Assembly (NCBI GenBank): GCA_027075825.1
Contig: JALSZZ010000072.1
Coordinates: 1-16,974 of the forward strand
DNA length: 16,974 nt
Reading direction: 5' to 3'
Source of the DNA: Mariprofundaceae bacterium
GTDB taxonomy: Bacteria; Pseudomonadota; Zetaproteobacteria; Mariprofundales; Mariprofundaceae
Shown here: piece by piece, positions 15,281-16,974 of the stretch
Position numbering within the stretch: the first letter of the stretch is position 1
Layout: each line of letters begins with the position of its first letter
Program-made: the position numbers and the translations under genes
Notes under the pieces: generated by a model
Told to the model about the DNA's origin: nothing
Seen by the model: only the letters and a program-made list of their open reading frames with translations
Database searches by the model: none

Positions 15281-15928
15281 TCACGTGTGCACATCATCCT
15301 TGATCGGGAGGAGGCGATTACCCCATTCCTCGACGCCGATAATCACCAGTATACATTGCTTGTCGGCGTCCATGCGCGGCTTGAAACAGACCCCGTCGGC
15401 CCAGAAATAAACGTAGCGCCTGGCCGACAGGTCACGCCGACACCAGCGCTCGTATTCCGCCCACCAGTCTGCCTTCAGGCGCGAGATCGCACTCGATGTC
15501 AGGCCCGGCGCGTCAGGCCCCAGAAGGGCGGCCAGGGCCTCGCCGAAATCTCCCGTGGAAATTCCCTTGAGGTAAAGCCACGGCAGCAGTTCCTCGACAG
15601 ATTGCGCCCGGCGCAGATATGGCGGCAGAAGGCTTGATCTGAACCTGATCTTTTCACCGTATGTCCCCCGGTCGCGTACCCGAGGAACCTTCACCTGAAC
15701 AGGACCAATCCCCGTCATTACCTCGCGCTCCGGCAGGTGGCCGTGGCGAACAAGGCGCGCCCGGCCAGCAGTATCCCTCAAATGCGCGTGCCTGACCAGG
15801 AGATCGCAAACCTCGGCTTCAACCGCCTGCGCCAACAGATCCCGCGCGCCTTTGCGCAAGATCTCCGTCAACGGATCAGGTGAAATTCCGGCTGGATCAG
15901 TGAGCTGCAAAATCGTATCGTCTTTCAT
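15281..15928 (-). pseudogene. IS256 family transposase, 3'-truncated
   Basis: 215 readable residues of a family that is normally about 400. The N-terminal IS256 features are clear: KGARDLLAQAVEAEV, GHLPEREVMTGIGPVQVKVPR, LPPYLRRAQSVEELLPWLYLKGIS, and the first catalytic aspartate in YVYFWADGVCFKPRMD. Similarity stops after WGNRLLPI, where the usual EDGVRES motif is replaced by KDDVHT and a stop. The second Asp and the Glu of the DDE triad are missing, so it is inactive. The breakpoint near 15285 lies about 100 bases past the MocR stop; those bases hold nothing I recognise. Confidence 0.85.
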
Positions 15929-15987
15929 GTGGCATATCCTTTTCTCTCTGAGAATCGCGGCGCGTCAACACCGCCATGATATGCCAC
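15929..15987. repeat. 10-bp inverted repeat upstream of the IS256 transposase start
   Basis: GTGGCATATC at 15929-15938 is exactly complemented by GATATGCCAC at 15978-15987. The first arm directly abuts the transposase ATG on the minus strand, so the pair frames its leader. It may limit transposase translation or mark a transposase-binding site. The function is inferred. Confidence 0.5.
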
Positions 15988-16059
15988 CCAATCACCCCGT
16001 CACCAACTTTCGGGCATTGCCCATTGGCGATGATCGCGGGCCAGAGAACGTTCGCTGCT

Positions 16060-16078
16060 AGTCCCACCTCCTCCGCCA
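16060..16078 (+). other. Putative tRNA-Ser 3'-end remnant (attachment-site core)
   Basis: AGTCCCACCTCCTCCGCCA fits tRNA positions 58-76: A58, C61 opening the T-stem 3' strand CCCAC, acceptor 3' strand CTCCTCC, discriminator G73 (characteristic of tRNA-Ser) and encoded CCA. No tRNA body precedes it; the bases to the left belong to the IS256 flank. Island integrases typically insert at tRNA 3' ends and leave such a copy beside the integrase gene, which begins about 90 bases further on. The short length leaves room for chance. Confidence 0.4.
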
Positions 16079-16135
16079 CCACACACAAAATATCATTAAA
16101 ATCAGCTAGGTAGCACATTTCAAGGCTTTGTGTAA

Positions 16136-16164
16136 TTGATTTTGCTTCAATTGACTGCTATAGT
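16136..16164 (+). promoter_or_regulatory. Putative sigma-70 promoter of the integrase
   Basis: TTGATT at 16136-16141 and TATAGT at 16159-16164 are separated by 17 bases, the ideal spacing. The start codon lies only 5 bases beyond the -10 box, so transcription would begin at or very near the ATG (leaderless), although GTGAGGT just before the ATG could also act as a ribosome site from another promoter. Confidence 0.45.
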
Positions 16165-16450
16165 GAGGTATGCAATCACGCGTTTCAGTTCCTAAAATAT
16201 TTCTCCGTGGGAATCGGTGGTATGTGCGCGTGCAAGTGCCGAAGAAATGGCAGAAACGGCTACATCGTAAAGAGTATTGGGTTTCTCTCGGCACCTCTGA
16301 TAGGTTGGAAGCCCTCAAAAAAGCCACACTGGCTACCCAAGAGAAGCGGTGGGAAATCACAACGGTGAATCAGCGCCTGAGCAATCTCCGGAAAAAGATA
16401 ACGCATCTTACTGAGGAGCAGCGCGCCGCATTGCGGCGAGAAGCCTTGTC

Positions 16451-16480
16451 TTATGACTTTTCTTGGCTCCTTTGTCATAA
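16451..16480. repeat. 7-bp inverted repeat near the integrase truncation
   Basis: TTATGAC at 16451-16457 and GTCATAA at 16474-16480 are inverted with a 16-base spacer, at the point where integrase similarity is lost. It could be a relic of a recombination site or of another element end; no function can be assigned. Confidence 0.3.
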
Positions 16481-16489
16481 ACTCGTGGC

Positions 16490-16512
16490 CCGCAAACAGG
16501 GCGTTTTTGCGG
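16490..16512. repeat. 7-bp inverted repeat CCGCAAA/TTTGCGG next to the IS66 tip
   Basis: CCGCAAA at 16490-16496 and TTTGCGG at 16506-16512, loop of 9 bases, just left of the IS66 end. It may be a weak bidirectional terminator or a relic of the integration target. There is no proper U-tract after the stem. Confidence 0.3.
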
Positions 16513-16519
16513 TTTAGGG

Positions 16520-16683
16520 GTAAGCGCCCGATTGAGACCGCCTGCCCCTATCTCATGGGGTGATTTATGAGATGTGCATAACGACGTCGTTAATGACATG
16601 TCTTATTTGGAGGTGATATGCGCGGAGATATATTGGGTGTCGAGCGGCGGCGGCGCTGGAGCGATGAGGATAAATTGTCGGTC
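16520..16683 (+). mobile_element. IS66-family element, left end only
   Basis: GTAAGCGCCC begins at 16520, the typical IS66 tip, followed by about 97 bases of leader and the start of tnpA with its Shine-Dalgarno. The element is cut after about 164 bases where an inverted IS66 tnpC fragment begins. The tip differs from the one at 481-501 beyond GTAAGCG, so this is probably a different IS66 member. The 8 bases before it (16512-16519, gtttaggg) would be the target duplication. Confidence 0.65.
16618..16683 (+). pseudogene. tnpA: IS66 TnpA (OrfA), N-terminal 22 residues only
   Basis: The ATG at 16618 follows GGAGGTG. MRGDILGVERRRRWSDEDKL is the characteristic beginning of IS66 TnpA (helix-turn-helix protein, RRRRWS..DK motif). 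After LSV the frame continues for 89 residues that are only the antisense of an IS66 tnpC piece plus the IS256 left end, so the 111-residue open frame to 16953 is not a real protein. Confidence 0.75.
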
Positions 16684-16848
16684 GAGCAGGCGGTTGTTAC
16701 CGGCATAGCCATCAACTTGCAGGATGCCATTGAAGCCCTACAAAATATCAACCGCGTGTTTACCGCCGCGCCCCGGTGTATAGGTGATGTCGAGCCGCTC
16801 GGAGGTGTCCTCGCCGATTATGTGGCGCTCTGCGCCGCATGCACAGAG
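16680..16848 (-). pseudogene. Inverted IS66 TnpC fragment with internal deletion and stop
   Basis: Read on the minus strand, LCACGAERHIIGEDTSERLDI (about 16786-16848) matches the zinc-binding end and the GED.SERLD motif of IS66 TnpC. It is followed immediately by YTPGRGGKHAVDIL, an amber TAG at 16738-16740, and GFNGILQVDGYAGNNRLL, the region around the second catalytic Asp. In intact TnpC these two blocks are separated by roughly a hundred residues, so an internal deletion has occurred in addition to the nonsense codon. Its orientation opposes the tnpA remnant beside it. Edges are approximate. Confidence 0.75.
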
Positions 16849-16906
16849 AGACTGTCCGATCTTCTGTGTATGAGTAAAATGGTCCATGCTTCACCAACGA
16901 AGGAGC

Positions 16907-16974
16907 ATGACGACAATGACGATTTCCAAGGAACTACTGGACGAGCTGCTTAGCGGCGTTGAACGGCCCGAGGA
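16907..16974 (+). CDS. IS256 family transposase, N-terminal start (cut by window end)
   Basis: After AAGGAG, an ATG at 16907 (or 16916) opens MTISKELLDELLSGVERPE, the well-known beginning of one IS256 transposase subgroup (usually continuing with a DLLGD..LMKEL motif). Only 22 residues are in the window. The sequence from about 16849 is its left-end leader; the exact terminal repeat cannot be fixed. It is a different IS256 subgroup from the truncated copy at 15281-15928. Confidence 0.8.
   Translation, partial: MTTMTISKELLDELLSGVERPE

Larger units (their letters stand above)
16170..16517 (+). pseudogene. Tyrosine-type site-specific integrase, N-terminal fragment
   Basis: 115 residues; family members with this N-terminus are usually several hundred residues. 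IFLRGNRWYVRVQVPKKWQ followed by YWVSLGTSDRLEALKKA is the N-terminal arm typical of island integrases (DUF6538-like; pattern L..RG..WY.RV.VP and SLGT.d..eA). The SAM-like core-binding and catalytic R-H-R-Y regions are absent. Recognisable similarity fades after LTEEQRAALRRE, and the frame stops at 16515-16517, three bases before an IS66 tip. It is a dead remnant, likely truncated by mobile-element insertion. Confidence 0.75.

Noticed and set aside
15218..15637. 139-residue plus-strand frame
   Set aside because: Mostly antisense to the truncated IS256 transposase.
16618..16953. 111-residue plus-strand open frame as one gene
   Set aside because: Only its first 22 residues are a protein (IS66 TnpA start); the rest is the antisense of an IS66 tnpC fragment and the IS256 leader.
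1..16974. CRISPR array, rRNA or complete tRNA genes, phage structural genes, restriction or toxin-antitoxin systems
   Set aside because: No regularly spaced repeats, no complete RNA gene and no proteins of these families were seen.

Overview
The window looks like an accessory region of an alphaproteobacterium, most likely a marine member of the Rhodobacterales/Roseobacter group. The basis is the style of the proteins, the IS66 and IS256 elements, and an island-type tyrosine integrase. This is an inference from sequence style; no housekeeping marker is present to fix the taxon.

Layout. (1) 1-501: right end of an IS66-family element (C-terminus of tnpC plus terminal inverted repeat), inserted into an OmpA-like gene whose stump lies at 502-850 on the minus strand. 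(2) 866-13670, all minus strand: a tightly packed operon-like block, read from right to left. It encodes a large haem-oxygenase-like diiron oxidase (HDO, PF14518 type), an O-carbamoyltransferase of the NodU/CmcH/TobZ type, a small SxtJ-like membrane protein, a LysE/RhtB exporter, an SGNH/GDSL-like protein, a 31-residue basic micro-ORF, a clavaminate-synthase-like Fe(II)/2-oxoglutarate oxygenase, two tandem ATP-grasp ligases, a possible 69-residue ORF, an EamA/DMT transporter, a second small HDO, and a sulfotransferase. Several junctions are ATGA or TGATG overlaps. (3) 13671-13857: divergent regulatory region with repeated TTGAC boxes. (4) 13858-15183, plus strand: a MocR-type (GntR-HTH plus PLP aminotransferase fold) regulator, the obvious candidate controller of the block. 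(5) 15184-16974: mobile-element debris. It holds a truncated IS256 transposase, a putative tRNA-Ser 3' end (attachment-site remnant), a truncated integrase, an IS66 left end with only the start of tnpA, an inverted and internally deleted IS66 tnpC fragment with an in-frame stop, and the start of a second IS256-family element.

How the genes work together (inference). The block has the shape of a small-molecule biosynthetic cluster without NRPS or PKS. An amino acid would be hydroxylated (2OG enzyme) and oxidised by two HDOs (N-oxygenation, C-C cleavage or desaturation are known for this fold). It would be joined to other amino or carboxylic acids by two ATP-grasp ligases, O-carbamoylated, sulfated, exported by LysE and/or EamA carriers, and controlled by a MocR sensor. 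I do not recognise this combination as a characterised pathway. It is the most promising candidate here for an undescribed system.
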